NCBI GenBank assembly: GCA_047601745.1
Contig: JASGIS010000001.1
Coordinates: 930,001-994,000 of the forward strand
Direction: 5' to 3'
Length of the DNA stretch: 64,000 nucleotides
DNA from: JAKPAM01 sp047601745
GTDB taxonomy: Bacteria; Pseudomonadota; Gammaproteobacteria; Burkholderiales; Burkholderiaceae_E
Part shown: positions 9,118-17,827 of the stretch, one piece after another
Position numbering within the stretch: the first letter of the stretch is position 1
Layout: each line of letters opens with the position of its first letter
The notes under the pieces: model-generated
Database searches by the model: none
What the model was told of the DNA's origin: nothing
The model's input: the letters and a program-made list of their open reading frames with translations, nothing else
Position numbers and translations under genes: made by a program

Positions 9118-9591
9118 ATGAAGTCCGTTGAATCCGACGCCGCGACGTTTTTCGGTTTCACCAAGCTCCTGACCCCGGTGCGGCGAGCGTGGATCCAGGC
9201 GGCCAATCACGTGCTGTCGGAATTCGGCGTGCCCAGTTCGCTGGCGACGACGGTCATCATCGTGGCCCGCACCGGCAAGACCGGCATCCGGCAGAACGCG
9301 CTGGCCGAAGAAGTCGGCGTCAACCAGGGAGGCATGGTCCGGCTGGTCGACCAGGCGGTCGACGCCGGTCTCGTCGAACGGCTCGATGATCACGAAGACC
9401 GTCGGGCCAAGATCGTCCGCGCGCTGCCGCAGGGACGCGCGCTGGCCGCCAGGCTCGAAGGAGTGATCGCCGAACTGCGCGAACAGACGCTCGACGGCAT
9501 CCCCGTCGAGGACATCGAGACCGCCTCCCGGGTGATGCGGCTGTTCGAGGCGCGGATCGGCGAGTACCTGCACGCGAATCGGCGGACCTGA
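9118..9591 (+). CDS. MarR family transcriptional regulator
   Basis: A 157-residue winged-helix protein. The DNA-binding core is GIRQNALAEEVGVNQGGMVRLVDQAVDAGLVERLDDHEDRRAK, here cited as residues about 58-100 with the DHEDRR wing typical of MarR proteins. Such regulators usually repress efflux operons and release DNA when aromatic ligands bind. It is the last gene of the FUSC-NodT operon, 35 bp after the NodT stop, so it probably autoregulates the whole operon from the promoter at 4349-4377. The start is taken at the ATG 9118, where homology-like sequence begins; the ribosome binding site is weak. Confidence 0.9.
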   Translation: MKSVESDAATFFGFTKLLTPVRRAWIQAANHVLSEFGVPSSLATTVIIVARTGKTGIRQNALAEEVGVNQGGMVRLVDQAVDAGLVERLDDHEDRRAKIVRALPQGRALAARLEGVIAELREQTLDGIPVEDIETASRVMRLFEARIGEYLHANRRT

Positions 9592-9631
9592 TCAGGCCCG
9601 CCGCTCGCCCGCCGCTCGCGTGCACGGATTC

Positions 9632-10897
9632 TCAGCTCCTCAGGCCGTGCGATAGCGAAGCCTGGTCCAGCGCGACTCGCCCGGCCGCGTCGGCCGACAT
9701 GTCGACGCCGCGCCATTCGCGCCCGGTCAGGATCAGCACGACGATCACGACGGCCACGATCCCGGCCGTCGCCGCCAGCGCGAACGCGTAGTCGCCGCCG
9801 CGGCTCTGGGCGACCGACGATTGAATCGTCGCATTGGCCGAGGCCAGCAGATTGCCCAGTTGGTAGACCAGTCCGGGAAAGGTCGCGCGGATCGCCACCG
9901 GCGCCATCTCGTTCAGGTGCGCCGGAATCACGCCCCAGGCGCCCTGGACCGAGATCTGCATCAGGAACGCACCGACGGCCAGCCACAGCGGCGTCGTCGA
10001 ATAGGCCCACAACGGCAGCACCGGCAGCGCGATGACGGCCGCCAGCGCGATGGCCCGGCGGCGGCCGATCCGCTCGGACAGGCTGCCGAAGCTCAGCCCG
10101 CCGACGATCGCGCCGATGTTCAGCACGATCGTGATCAGGCTGACCGTCTCGACGCCCAGATGCAGTTGTTCGCGCAGGAACGTCGGATACAGATCCTGCG
10201 TGCCGTGGCTGAAGAAATTGAAGGCCGTCATCAGCACGATCGCGTACAGGCCGAGCATCCAGTGGCCGCGCATCGTCTCGAGCAGGCCCGCGGGAACGCC
10301 GCCGGTCTTGCTGCGCTGGCCTTCCCAGGCCTGGGACTCGGGCACGTGCCGACGGATGAACAGCACCAGCAGAGCCGGCAGCGCGCCGACGATGAACATG
10401 CCGCGCCAGCCGATATGCGTATACAGCACGCCGAACACCAGCGCGGCCAGCAGATAGCCGGTCGGATAGCCGGCCTGCAGCAGTCCGGAGACGAAGCCGC
10501 GCGCCTGCGCCGGCACGGTCTCCAGCGCCAGCGCCGCGCCGACGCCCCACTCGCCGCCCATCGCGATGCCGAAGATGAAACGCAACGCGATCAGCACCTC
10601 GAGCGACGGCGAGAACGCCGTCAGCACGTCGATCAGCGCGAACAGCCCGATGTCGACCATCAGGGCCGGCCGCCGCCCCCAGCGGTCGGCGATCCGGCCG
10701 AAGATCAGCGCCCCGAGCGGACGGGCGGCGAGAGTCACCGTGATCGCCCAGGACACCTTGGTGATGTCGCTGCCGAAGGCCTGAGCGATATCCTTGAGCA
10801 CGAATACCATCAGGAAGAAATCGAACGCATCGAGCGCCCAGCCGAGATAAGCGGCAATCACGGTCTTGCGCTGCACCGGGGTCAGTTTCCAGTTCAT
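9632..10897 (-). CDS. MFS transporter, carboxylate:H+ symporter type
   Basis: A 421-residue, 12-helix major facilitator. The start MNWKLTPVQRKTVIAAYLGWALDAFDFF, the RIADRWGRRP loop between helices 2 and 3, and RFIFGIAMGGEWGVGAAL match the sialate/lactate (SHS, JEN-like) branch, whose characterised members import lactate, pyruvate or sialic acid with protons. The ATG at 10897 follows a GGAGGAGC ribosome binding site. It lies on the same strand as the LysR gene upstream (185 bp away) and convergent to the MarR gene. Substrate assignment is inference from family only. Confidence 0.85.
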   Translation of the reverse strand: MNWKLTPVQRKTVIAAYLGWALDAFDFFLMVFVLKDIAQAFGSDITKVSWAITVTLAARPLGALIFGRIADRWGRRPALMVDIGLFALIDVLTAFSPSLEVLIALRFIFGIAMGGEWGVGAALALETVPAQARGFVSGLLQAGYPTGYLLAALVFGVLYTHIGWRGMFIVGALPALLVLFIRRHVPESQAWEGQRSKTGGVPAGLLETMRGHWMLGLYAIVLMTAFNFFSHGTQDLYPTFLREQLHLGVETVSLITIVLNIGAIVGGLSFGSLSERIGRRRAIALAAVIALPVLPLWAYSTTPLWLAVGAFLMQISVQGAWGVIPAHLNEMAPVAIRATFPGLVYQLGNLLASANATIQSSVAQSRGGDYAFALAATAGIVAVVIVVLILTGREWRGVDMSADAAGRVALDQASLSHGLRS

Positions 10898-11082
10898 CGC
10901 TGCTCCTCCATCGGCGCCGGCATGGCGCCAGAGGACTCCGATCCGCCGATCCCGATCGCCCGCGCTTCCGGGACGTCGACGGATCAGAACCTGACGACAG
11001 TTTTGAACCGCCCTCCTGACAGGCGGATAACGGCGCGCGGTCCGGTTTCGTCGGCGCTCGCCCGCGGGCCGGCCGGACGGCA

Positions 11083-11976
11083 CTACCCGCCGTTCAGCCG
11101 CAGAGCCTCCAGCCACTCGACGAAGAACTGCGCTTCCGGCGGTGCATCCGGCGCGAGGCCGTAGTAGTACCGTTCGAGCGCCAGTCGATGCTGCGGCAGC
11201 ACCGTCACCAGCCGGCGTTGCGCCAGGTCATGAGCCAGCAGCGAACGGGGCGCCATCGCGACCCCGAGCCCATCGACGGCGGCCTGCAGCACCAGATGCA
11301 GATGGTCCAGGTGCAGGCGGCCGGCCGGACGCAGGCGCGCGATGCCCGCCTGGCGCAACCAGTCGTCCCAATCGCCGTTGCGTGAACGCGAACACAGCAG
11401 CACGAAGGCCGTCAGGTCGCGCGGCGACGCGATCTGGCGGCCCCTGCCCTCGAACAGGGCCGGCGCGCCGACCGCCAGCGCCTCGTCCTCCAGGTAGGGC
11501 CGAAGCTGCAGCGAGGACGGCCAGCCTTGCGTTCCGCGCCGGATCGCGACATCGAAGCCCTCCTGCGCCCTGGCCGGCGCCGCGGTGCTGGTGATGACGA
11601 CGGGCTCGATGCCGGGATACTGCGCGACGAAGTCGGGCAGGCGCGGGATCAGCCAGCGCACGGCCAAAGAGGGCCGCACGTTGATGCGCACCGCGCGCAC
11701 CGGCGCTCCGGCCATCAAGGCCCTGGCCGCCGAACCGATCTGCGCCAGTCCGGCATCGGCCTGCGCGTAGAACGCCTGTCCTTCGACGGTGAGAACCACC
11801 TGACGGGTGCGCCGCTCGAACAGCGCGACGCCCAGATAGTCCTCCAGGCTCTTGATCTGCCGGCTCACGGCGCCGTGCGTCACGTGCAGTTCGGCGGCCG
11901 CCCGCGTGAAACTCTGATGGCGCGCGGCGGCCACGAAGACGCGCACGGCATTGAGCGGCGGCAGGCGAAGCGGCAT
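11083..11976 (-). CDS. LysR family regulator (GcvA-like)
   Basis: A 297-residue regulator. The N-terminal winged helix-turn-helix (residues 5-65) reads LNAVRVFVAAARHQSFTRAA then HVTHGAVSRQIKSLEDYLG, very close to the GcvA subgroup. The rest is a type-2 periplasmic-binding-like effector domain. The ATG at 11976 gives the standard N-terminus MPLRLPPLNAVR. It is divergent from an MFS gene with only 67 bp between starts, and that gap holds a perfect CGACAA-N6-TTGTCG inverted repeat, so it most likely controls the divergent gene and itself. The effector is unknown. Confidence 0.9.
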   Translation of the reverse strand: MPLRLPPLNAVRVFVAAARHQSFTRAAAELHVTHGAVSRQIKSLEDYLGVALFERRTRQVVLTVEGQAFYAQADAGLAQIGSAARALMAGAPVRAVRINVRPSLAVRWLIPRLPDFVAQYPGIEPVVITSTAAPARAQEGFDVAIRRGTQGWPSSLQLRPYLEDEALAVGAPALFEGRGRQIASPRDLTAFVLLCSRSRNGDWDDWLRQAGIARLRPAGRLHLDHLHLVLQAAVDGLGVAMAPRSLLAHDLAQRRLVTVLPQHRLALERYYYGLAPDAPPEAQFFVEWLEALRLNGG

Positions 11977-12004
11977 GCGTGAGATTTTTGCACACGTGAG
12001 GCGG

Positions 12005-12022
12005 CGACAATGTCGTTTGTCG
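12005..12022. promoter_or_regulatory. Inverted repeat, candidate LysR operator
   Basis: CGACAA (12005-12010) and TTGTCG (12017-12022) form a perfect 6-bp inverted repeat with a 6-bp spacer, lying between the divergent LysR (start 11976) and MFS (start 12044) genes. The position fits a LysR binding site; the spacing is shorter than the classical T-N11-A box. Confidence 0.5.
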
Positions 12023-12043
12023 GCATGCCGGCGCGCACGCACG

Positions 12044-13240
12044 ATGCGGACCATGCAGACACCGAACTCCGGCCCGGCGCCCATCGACCCGACCCGCGCC
12101 GTCGACCCCGTGCCCGCCGCGGATCGCGACTCCCGCCACGCCGCGATCGCGCTGGCCACCACACTGCCCTCCGACGTCGTGCTGTACCTGCTGCTGCCGA
12201 TGTACGGCGGGGATTTCGGCATCTCGCTCGCCGAGGCTGGGATTCTGCTGGCCGCCAACCGGCTGGTGCGCATCGCCGGCTATGGCTGGGTCGCGCGCTT
12301 CTATGCGCGCCACGGCGACCGCCTGACCTGCTCGCTGGCGGTGGGCCTGGCGGCGGCGTGCGCGCTGGGCAATGCGACGCTGACCGGCTTCTGGGCCTTG
12401 CTGCCGCTGCGCCTGTTCTGGGGGCTGTCGTTCGCTGCGCTCAACCTCGCGACCCAGGTCATGGCGACATCGGTACCCGTCGGCGCGGCGGCGCGTTCCG
12501 GCCGCTCGCGCGCCTTCATCGCGCTCGGACCGGTGCTCGCGCTGCCCGCCGCCGCCGTGTCGAGCGAAGCGGTGGGGCCGCGCGGGATCTTCGTCGTGCT
12601 CGCGTTCGCGGCCCTGGGCGGCCTGCTGGCGACCCGGCGCCTGCCCGATCGGCCGCATCCCGGCATCGTCGCCGCCCGCAAGGGACCGACGCGTCCGAAC
12701 GCGCTGGATACCTGGTCCTTCCTCGAGGGTTTCACGCTGGACGGCCTGTTCGTCATCGGCCTGTCGGTGCTGGGACGCGACGCGCTGCCGGGCGGCGCCG
12801 TCGTCGCGGCCGGCGTGCTGCTGGCGATGCGCTACGCCGCGGAGATCGTGCTGAGCCCGCTGGGCGGACGCCTGGCCGACCGCTGGGGCGCCGAACGCCT
12901 GCTGGTCGGACTCTCGCTGCTGACCGCGATCGCACTGATCGGCTTCGGCGCCGGATGGCTGTGGAGTTGCGCGGCGGCCATCGTGGTCCTGCGCGCGTTG
13001 CAGTTGCCGCTGCTACCGCCGATCGTCGCCCGCCGCCACCCGGGCCCCGACCGGGTGCGCGCACTGGCCGCGCGTTCGGTCTGGCGCGACATCGGCGCCG
13101 GACTGGGCCCGCTGGCGGCCGGACTGGCGCTGCCGGTGCTGCCGACGCCTTGGCTCTATGGCCTGCCGGCGGCGATGCTGGCGATCGCGGCCCTCGCCTG
13201 CGGACGGACCGGCGGCAGGCCCCTGCCTCGCCAGGATTGA
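12044..13240 (+). CDS. MFS transporter
   Basis: A 398-residue major facilitator with about 12 helices. The loop LGGRLADRWGAERLL is the conserved MFS motif between helices 8 and 9. Two close ATGs (12044 and 12053) are possible; both leave a 45-residue Pro/Asp-rich N-terminus before the first helix. It is divergent from the GcvA-like regulator and 41 bp upstream of a methyltransferase gene on the same strand, with which it may be co-transcribed. The sequence shows no clear link to a characterised substrate. Confidence 0.8.
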   Translation: MRTMQTPNSGPAPIDPTRAVDPVPAADRDSRHAAIALATTLPSDVVLYLLLPMYGGDFGISLAEAGILLAANRLVRIAGYGWVARFYARHGDRLTCSLAVGLAAACALGNATLTGFWALLPLRLFWGLSFAALNLATQVMATSVPVGAAARSGRSRAFIALGPVLALPAAAVSSEAVGPRGIFVVLAFAALGGLLATRRLPDRPHPGIVAARKGPTRPNALDTWSFLEGFTLDGLFVIGLSVLGRDALPGGAVVAAGVLLAMRYAAEIVLSPLGGRLADRWGAERLLVGLSLLTAIALIGFGAGWLWSCAAAIVVLRALQLPLLPPIVARRHPGPDRVRALAARSVWRDIGAGLGPLAAGLALPVLPTPWLYGLPAAMLAIAALACGRTGGRPLPRQD

Positions 13241-13281
13241 ATGACCGTGCGCGTGTTTTCAACGAATCAGGAGACGCATCG

Positions 13282-14070
13282 ATGACGCGGAGTACCGATG
13301 GCAGCGCGGGGGACGTCGACTACGGGCGCTTCGGCCGGAGCTACGGCGATTTCAGGCGCCCGGACCCGCGGATCGCCGCGGTGCTGGAGACGCACCTGGG
13401 CCAGGCCCGCACGATCTTGAACGTCGGCGCCGGCGCGGGCTCGTACGAACCGGCGCATCGCAGCGTCACCGCGCTGGAGCCGTCGGCATCGATGCGCGCG
13501 CAGCGTCCGCCTCACCTGGCCCCGGCCATCGACGGGGTGGCCGAGGCGCTCCCGTTTCCCGACCGGTGCTTCGATGCCGCCCTCAGCACGTTCTCGGTCC
13601 ATCAATGGACGGACGTCGAGCGCGGCCTGCGCGAGATGCGGCGCGTCACGCGCGGCCCGGTGCTGATCCTGAGCTGCGACCCGGCGGCGGTCCGGGATTT
13701 CTGGCTGGCCGACTATGTCCCGGACGTCCTGGAAGCCGAGGCGCGCCGCTATCCGTCGTTGGCGCGCATCGCGACCGTGCTCGGCGGACGCGTCGAGGTA
13801 CACGTCGTCGAGATCCCCGTGGACTGCAGCGACGGGTTCAACGAGGCCTACTACGGCCGCCCCGAGATGTTCCTGGACCCTCGGGCGCGTCTCGCCTGCT
13901 CGGCCTGGAGCTTCGTGCCGGAACCCGTCGTCGAACGCGGCGTCGCCAGATTAGCCTCGGACCTGGCTTCCGGCGTCTGGGACGGCAGGTATGGGCACCT
14001 GCGATCGCAGCCGGGCCTGGCCGGGTCGTTGCGCCTGGTGGTCGCCCGGCCGACGTCCACCGATCAGTGA
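13282..14070 (+). CDS. Class I SAM-dependent methyltransferase
   Basis: A 262-residue protein with a Methyltransf_11-type fold. Motif I is ILNVGAGAGSYEP (residues about 44-56), the acidic residue after beta-2 is in ALEPSAS, and motif IV is FDAALSTFSVHQW. Proteins of this shape methylate small molecules using S-adenosylmethionine. An AGGAGA ribosome binding site precedes the ATG at 13282. It follows the MFS gene by 41 bp and may work with it, for example in modification and export of one compound, but that is speculation. The substrate cannot be inferred. Confidence 0.85.
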   Translation: MTRSTDGSAGDVDYGRFGRSYGDFRRPDPRIAAVLETHLGQARTILNVGAGAGSYEPAHRSVTALEPSASMRAQRPPHLAPAIDGVAEALPFPDRCFDAALSTFSVHQWTDVERGLREMRRVTRGPVLILSCDPAAVRDFWLADYVPDVLEAEARRYPSLARIATVLGGRVEVHVVEIPVDCSDGFNEAYYGRPEMFLDPRARLACSAWSFVPEPVVERGVARLASDLASGVWDGRYGHLRSQPGLAGSLRLVVARPTSTDQ

Positions 14071-14159
14071 CCGAACCTACCGCCTCCTCGGCAGACCCCG
14101 GAGGTCGTCCACGCAGCCTAGCGGACGCCGTCTATTGATTCGCAAATCGATTGATGCAA

Positions 14160-14174
14160 TGATTCATCGAATCA
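14160..14174. promoter_or_regulatory. Inverted repeat upstream of vapBC, candidate operator
   Basis: TGATTC (14160-14165) and GAATCA (14169-14174) form a perfect inverted repeat with a 3-bp spacer, just before the antitoxin start, within an A+T-rich patch (about 14131-14175) that also holds GATT-cgca-AATC. This is where a VapBC complex would be expected to bind for autoregulation. Confidence 0.5.
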
Positions 14175-14192
14175 CCGATGCAACCTATCGTC

Positions 14193-14444
14193 ATGCGCAC
14201 TACCATCGATCTCGATCCCCAACTGCATGCCCTGGTACGCCGACGCGCGCAGCGCGAAGGCCTCTCACTAGGGCGCATGCTGGGCAAACTCGTCGAGCAG
14301 GGCATGCAGCAAGGCGCCGATACCGCCGACGAGCCCGTCCTGCAGCGTAGCGGGCGCTTCATCGCACTAATGCCAGCCACGCAAGGGGCCAAGGTGGCAA
14401 GCGCCACCGTGCAGCAGGTCATAGACGAAGAAGGCCTCCTGTGA
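14193..14444 (+). CDS. VapB-type antitoxin
   Basis: An 83-residue protein beginning MRTTIDLDPQLHALVRRRA, a ribbon-helix-helix start typical of VapB antitoxins, with a C-terminal part that should wrap the toxin. An alternative ATG at 14178 would add five residues; neither start has a good Shine-Dalgarno. The stop TGA overlaps the GTG start of the PIN toxin gene (GTGA), giving the usual translational coupling. It would neutralise the toxin and repress the operon. The region is lower in GC than its neighbours, which fits recent acquisition. Confidence 0.85.
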   Translation: MRTTIDLDPQLHALVRRRAQREGLSLGRMLGKLVEQGMQQGADTADEPVLQRSGRFIALMPATQGAKVASATVQQVIDEEGLL

Positions 14445-14878
14445 CCGGCAGCGCCTTGCTACTGGACGTCAACACGCTGTTGGCCCTGGGTTGGGTGGAG
14501 CATGAAGCACATGCCTCTGTGGTCCAGCGCCTCACGCATGGCGTCCCACCCCGCTGGACGACCTGTCCGATCACCCAATTGGGATTCATCCGGATCTCAT
14601 CGACCAACGGGATCTTCAGCCGCAACCTGTCGCCTCGGCAAGCGCATGCCGCGCTTGCCGCCCTATGCCGAGACGAGCAACACGACTTCGTTGGCGAACA
14701 CCTGAGCGCGCTCGACTGCGACTTCTCCGAGCTCGACGGGCCAAGGCAAACGACCGACGCTTACTTGGTCGCGCTTGCCCGGCACCACGGCCTGCGCTTG
14801 CTGACGCTGGACAAACGCCTGGTCAACGCCTTTCCCCGCGCACCGGTGGAACTGCTGGTAGCGAAGACCGACCCATGA
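14441..14878 (+). CDS. VapC-type PIN domain ribonuclease toxin
   Basis: A 145-residue PIN-domain protein. The acidic metal-binding residues are Asp9 in ALLLDVN, Asp106 in TTDAYL and Asp124 in LTLDKRL. The position usually held by Glu in the second helix reads TCPITQLGFIR, so Gln46 replaces it, a variant known in part of this family. VapC toxins cleave RNA, commonly tRNA or rRNA. The start is a GTG overlapping the antitoxin stop. The stop codon abuts the stop codon of the convergent M24 peptidase gene with no gap. Confidence 0.88.
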   Translation: MTGSALLLDVNTLLALGWVEHEAHASVVQRLTHGVPPRWTTCPITQLGFIRISSTNGIFSRNLSPRQAHAALAALCRDEQHDFVGEHLSALDCDFSELDGPRQTTDAYLVALARHHGLRLLTLDKRLVNAFPRAPVELLVAKTDP

Positions 14879-15583
14879 CTATGCGGCCTCGGGCGCGGAT
14901 GCCATGAGCTCATCGGCGAACAGCAGGTCTTCGTAGAACGCCCCGAACGGACGGGACGGGTCGGCGATCTGGATCTCCAGCACCCACAACCCGGTGGTCG
15001 GGCAACGCCCGAAATCGCCGAGGCTTCCCGCCTTGTACAGCGCATGCGGAAAATCGCAGACGCGGTGGCCCTTGATGTCCAGGTTCAGGCGCCAGCCCAT
15101 CTCCTCGGCCCTTTGCGCGGCGAAGCGGTACAACTCCGTGCCCGCCAGGCCGTCGCGGCGCCAACGCTCGCTGACCTCGGACCAGAGCGTGCGCGCGGCC
15201 TCGGCGCACGCGCGCATCCGCGCATCGTCGCCGACGACGAAAGTGTCGCCGGCATCGCCTTCATGTCCGTCCCAGACGGGACCGATGTCGACGAAGAAGA
15301 TGTCCGACTCGCCGAGCACCGCGTCCGGGTCCGACGATTCCCTGAAGATCTTCAACGTGTCTTCGCCGAAGCGGACGAGCGTCGGATGCCAGATGCGGTC
15401 CATGCCCAGTTGCTCGAGCACCCGCGCGGCGATGCCGACGGCCTCGCTCTGCTTCAAGCCGGGCCGCATCGCCTCGGCGATTCGGCGCACGGCCGTCCAG
15501 GACTGCTGCTGCGCGTAGCGCATCGACGCCAGCGAGAAGGCCTCGCCGTGGGCCTCGGGATCGGGGGTCTGCGAGATCGTCAT
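14879..15583 (-). CDS. M24 family metallopeptidase (Xaa-Pro aminopeptidase-like)
   Basis: A 234-residue protein consisting only of the pita-bread catalytic domain. Visible metal-site elements are His66 in WHPTLVRFGE, Asp99 and Asp110 in FFVDIGPVWDGHEGD, and the late Glu of WVLEIQI. It lacks the creatinase N-terminal domain, so it is shorter than PepP or creatinase. Family members cleave Xaa-Pro bonds or hydrolyse small amidino compounds. It is the leftmost gene of a leftward group with the acyl-CoA synthetase and dehydrogenase, 154 bp downstream. Whether it belongs to that pathway is open. Confidence 0.82.
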   Translation of the reverse strand: MTISQTPDPEAHGEAFSLASMRYAQQQSWTAVRRIAEAMRPGLKQSEAVGIAARVLEQLGMDRIWHPTLVRFGEDTLKIFRESSDPDAVLGESDIFFVDIGPVWDGHEGDAGDTFVVGDDARMRACAEAARTLWSEVSERWRRDGLAGTELYRFAAQRAEEMGWRLNLDIKGHRVCDFPHALYKAGSLGDFGRCPTTGLWVLEIQIADPSRPFGAFYEDLLFADELMASAPEAA

Positions 15584-15737
15584 CGCGAATCAACCGGTGA
15601 TGGGGCAAACAGGTTTTGCCAGTCTATCCCGTCCGGCACGAGCGGCAACGCATGCCGAAGCTATCCCACCGACCCGATCGCCGCGCTGCCGCCGCTTCAC
15701 CGACATCGATTCGCCGCGGACTCTCGCGCGAGCCGGC

Positions 15738-17813
15738 TCACGCGCGCTGCAAGACCAGCGCATCCACCGCCACCACGCCCTGCCCCTCGGGCAGCACCAG
15801 TAGCGGGTTGACCTCGGCCTCGGCGATGCCCAGCTCGGGCTCGAGCGCGAACCGCGACAGCGCGCTCACCGCGCACGCCAAGGCATCCAGATCACCGCGC
15901 GCCTTGCCGCGCAGGCCGGCCAAAGGCTTGAGGGCATCGACCTCGGCGACCATCTCGCGCGCCGTCTCCACCGTGACCGGGGCCAGGCGGATGCTGCGGT
16001 CCTTGGTCACTTCGGCCCAGATGCCGCCGGCCGCCAGCATGACGATGGGGCCGGCGTCGGCGTCGATGCGGTAACCGACCAGCACCTCGGCGAGACCCTG
16101 CTGCATCGGCTGCACCAGCACCTCGTCGCACGCGGCCTCGGGCGCGCGCTCGTCGAGGTTGCGGCGCAGTGTGGCCAGCGCCGCCGCGAGCTCATTGTCG
16201 CTGCCGATGTTCAGCAGCACGCCGCCGATCTCGGTCTTGTGCGGAATCTCCGCCGAGCACACCTTGGCCACCACCGGGTAAGCGAAGGGCAGCGGCGCGG
16301 GCGCCTCATCGAAGCGGCGCAGGACCACCGGTGCGTGCGGCACGCCGACCTGGTCGAGCACTTCATAGGCCTCGGCCTCGCTAAGCGTGCGCGTGGGGCC
16401 GGGCGCGGGCAGCACGGGCTCCGGCCCTCGTTGGCGGCGGCGCGCGAGCACGGCGGCGATGGCGTCACCGCAGGCCTCGGGCGTGCGAAAACACGGCACG
16501 CCGGCGGCGGTGAGCGCGGCCAGGGCCTCGGGCGCGTCGGGCACCAGCATGGCGGCCAGCGGCCTGGACTGTCCCGCCGCGCATTCGATGATGGGCTTGA
16601 CGGCCAGTTGCGGCTGGAAGCGCGCGGACGAGCCCACGACCGCCAGCACCAGATCGAACTCGGGCGCGGTCAGCAGAATGTCCAGCGTGCCCTTCATGGT
16701 CTCGTACCGGGTGCCCGCGAGCGTCATGTCGAGCACTCGGCCCGGCGTGCAGGGCAGGCCGGCCTGCTCCAGGTGCTTCAGCGTGGCCGGCGAGGGCGGC
16801 TCGACGACCACGCCGCGGATGCCGAGCTGCTCGACCGCCATCGCCGCGCCGCCGCCCGTGGTGGTGACCACGCCGACTCGCCTGGGCGCGCGCGCCAGCG
16901 GGATGCGCCGCGCGAGCGGAAAGGTCTCGAGCAGCGCCTCGAGCACGCCGACGCGGGCGATGCCCATGTCCTTGAGGAAGGCGTCGGCGACGTCGTCCTC
17001 GCCGGCGATGGCACCGGTGTGCGTGGTGGCCATCTCGGCGGCGGCGGCCGAGCGGCCGAGCTTGTAGGCGACGATCGGCTTGCCCGCGCGCTGCGCGGCG
17101 CGCGCGAAGGCGCGCAGCGCGGGACCATGGCGCAGGCTCTCCAGGAACAGCAGATAACCCTCGATGGCCGGGTCGTCCAGCGTGGCGGCGCAGATCTCGC
17201 CCACGTTCAGGTCGACCTCGCTGCCGACCGAGACCAGCCCCGCGAAGCCCACGCCGCGCGCCTTGCCGCGCGAGACCAGCGCGCCGATCATGCTGCCGCT
17301 GTGCGAGGCGACGAACACCTTGCCGGGCGGCAGGTCGGGCTCGGCAAAGGCCGCGTTGGCGGTCAGCACGAGCCCGGTGCTCGGGTTGACCACGCCGAGG
17401 CTGCTGGGGCCGAGGATGCGGATGCCCGTCTGCGCCGCGATCCGGCGCAGTTCGTCCTCGCGCGCCGCGCCCTCGGCGCCGGATTCGGAGAAGCCGCTGG
17501 CCAGGATCGTGACCACCTTGACGCCCGCGGCCGCGCATTCGCGCACGGCGGCGATCACGGTGTCGGTCGGCGTCAGCACGAAGACCTGGTCGGGCGCCTC
17601 GGGCAGGCTTTGCAGGTCGGGCCAGGCCTTCAGGCCCTGGATCTCGTCGCGCCTGGGATTGATCGGATAGATCCGGCCCGCGAAACCCGTGCGCTTGAGG
17701 AACTGCACGGGCCGCCCGCCCATCTTGCTGACGTCGTCGGAGGCGCCGTAGAGCGCGACGCTGGCCGGGTGGAACAGCACCTGCGCGAGACGATTGTCGG
17801 TGTCCGGGTTCAT
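15738..17813 (-). CDS. Acetate-CoA ligase (ADP-forming) family acyl-CoA synthetase
   Basis: A 691-residue fusion of the alpha and beta parts of ADP-forming acyl-CoA synthetases. An N-terminal CoA-binding Rossmann domain starts with SVALYGASDD. Two succinyl-CoA-ligase-like domains follow; HTGAIAGEDDV near residue 270 is the usual conserved segment. A C-terminal ATP-grasp domain contains VAKVCSAEIPHKTEIGGV. The family converts a carboxylic acid, CoA and ATP to acyl-CoA, ADP and phosphate. It starts 14 bp after the acyl-CoA dehydrogenase stop, so activation and first oxidation of one acid are probably encoded together. The acid is unknown. Confidence 0.9.
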   Translation of the reverse strand: MNPDTDNRLAQVLFHPASVALYGASDDVSKMGGRPVQFLKRTGFAGRIYPINPRRDEIQGLKAWPDLQSLPEAPDQVFVLTPTDTVIAAVRECAAAGVKVVTILASGFSESGAEGAAREDELRRIAAQTGIRILGPSSLGVVNPSTGLVLTANAAFAEPDLPPGKVFVASHSGSMIGALVSRGKARGVGFAGLVSVGSEVDLNVGEICAATLDDPAIEGYLLFLESLRHGPALRAFARAAQRAGKPIVAYKLGRSAAAAEMATTHTGAIAGEDDVADAFLKDMGIARVGVLEALLETFPLARRIPLARAPRRVGVVTTTGGGAAMAVEQLGIRGVVVEPPSPATLKHLEQAGLPCTPGRVLDMTLAGTRYETMKGTLDILLTAPEFDLVLAVVGSSARFQPQLAVKPIIECAAGQSRPLAAMLVPDAPEALAALTAAGVPCFRTPEACGDAIAAVLARRRQRGPEPVLPAPGPTRTLSEAEAYEVLDQVGVPHAPVVLRRFDEAPAPLPFAYPVVAKVCSAEIPHKTEIGGVLLNIGSDNELAAALATLRRNLDERAPEAACDEVLVQPMQQGLAEVLVGYRIDADAGPIVMLAAGGIWAEVTKDRSIRLAPVTVETAREMVAEVDALKPLAGLRGKARGDLDALACAVSALSRFALEPELGIAEAEVNPLLVLPEGQGVVAVDALVLQRA

Positions 17814-17827
17814 GGTGTTTCGATCCG

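Noticed and set aside
14071..14878. Mobile element or phage remnant carrying the toxin-antitoxin pair
   Set aside because: No transposase, integrase or flanking direct repeats were seen; only the lower GC hints at acquisition.
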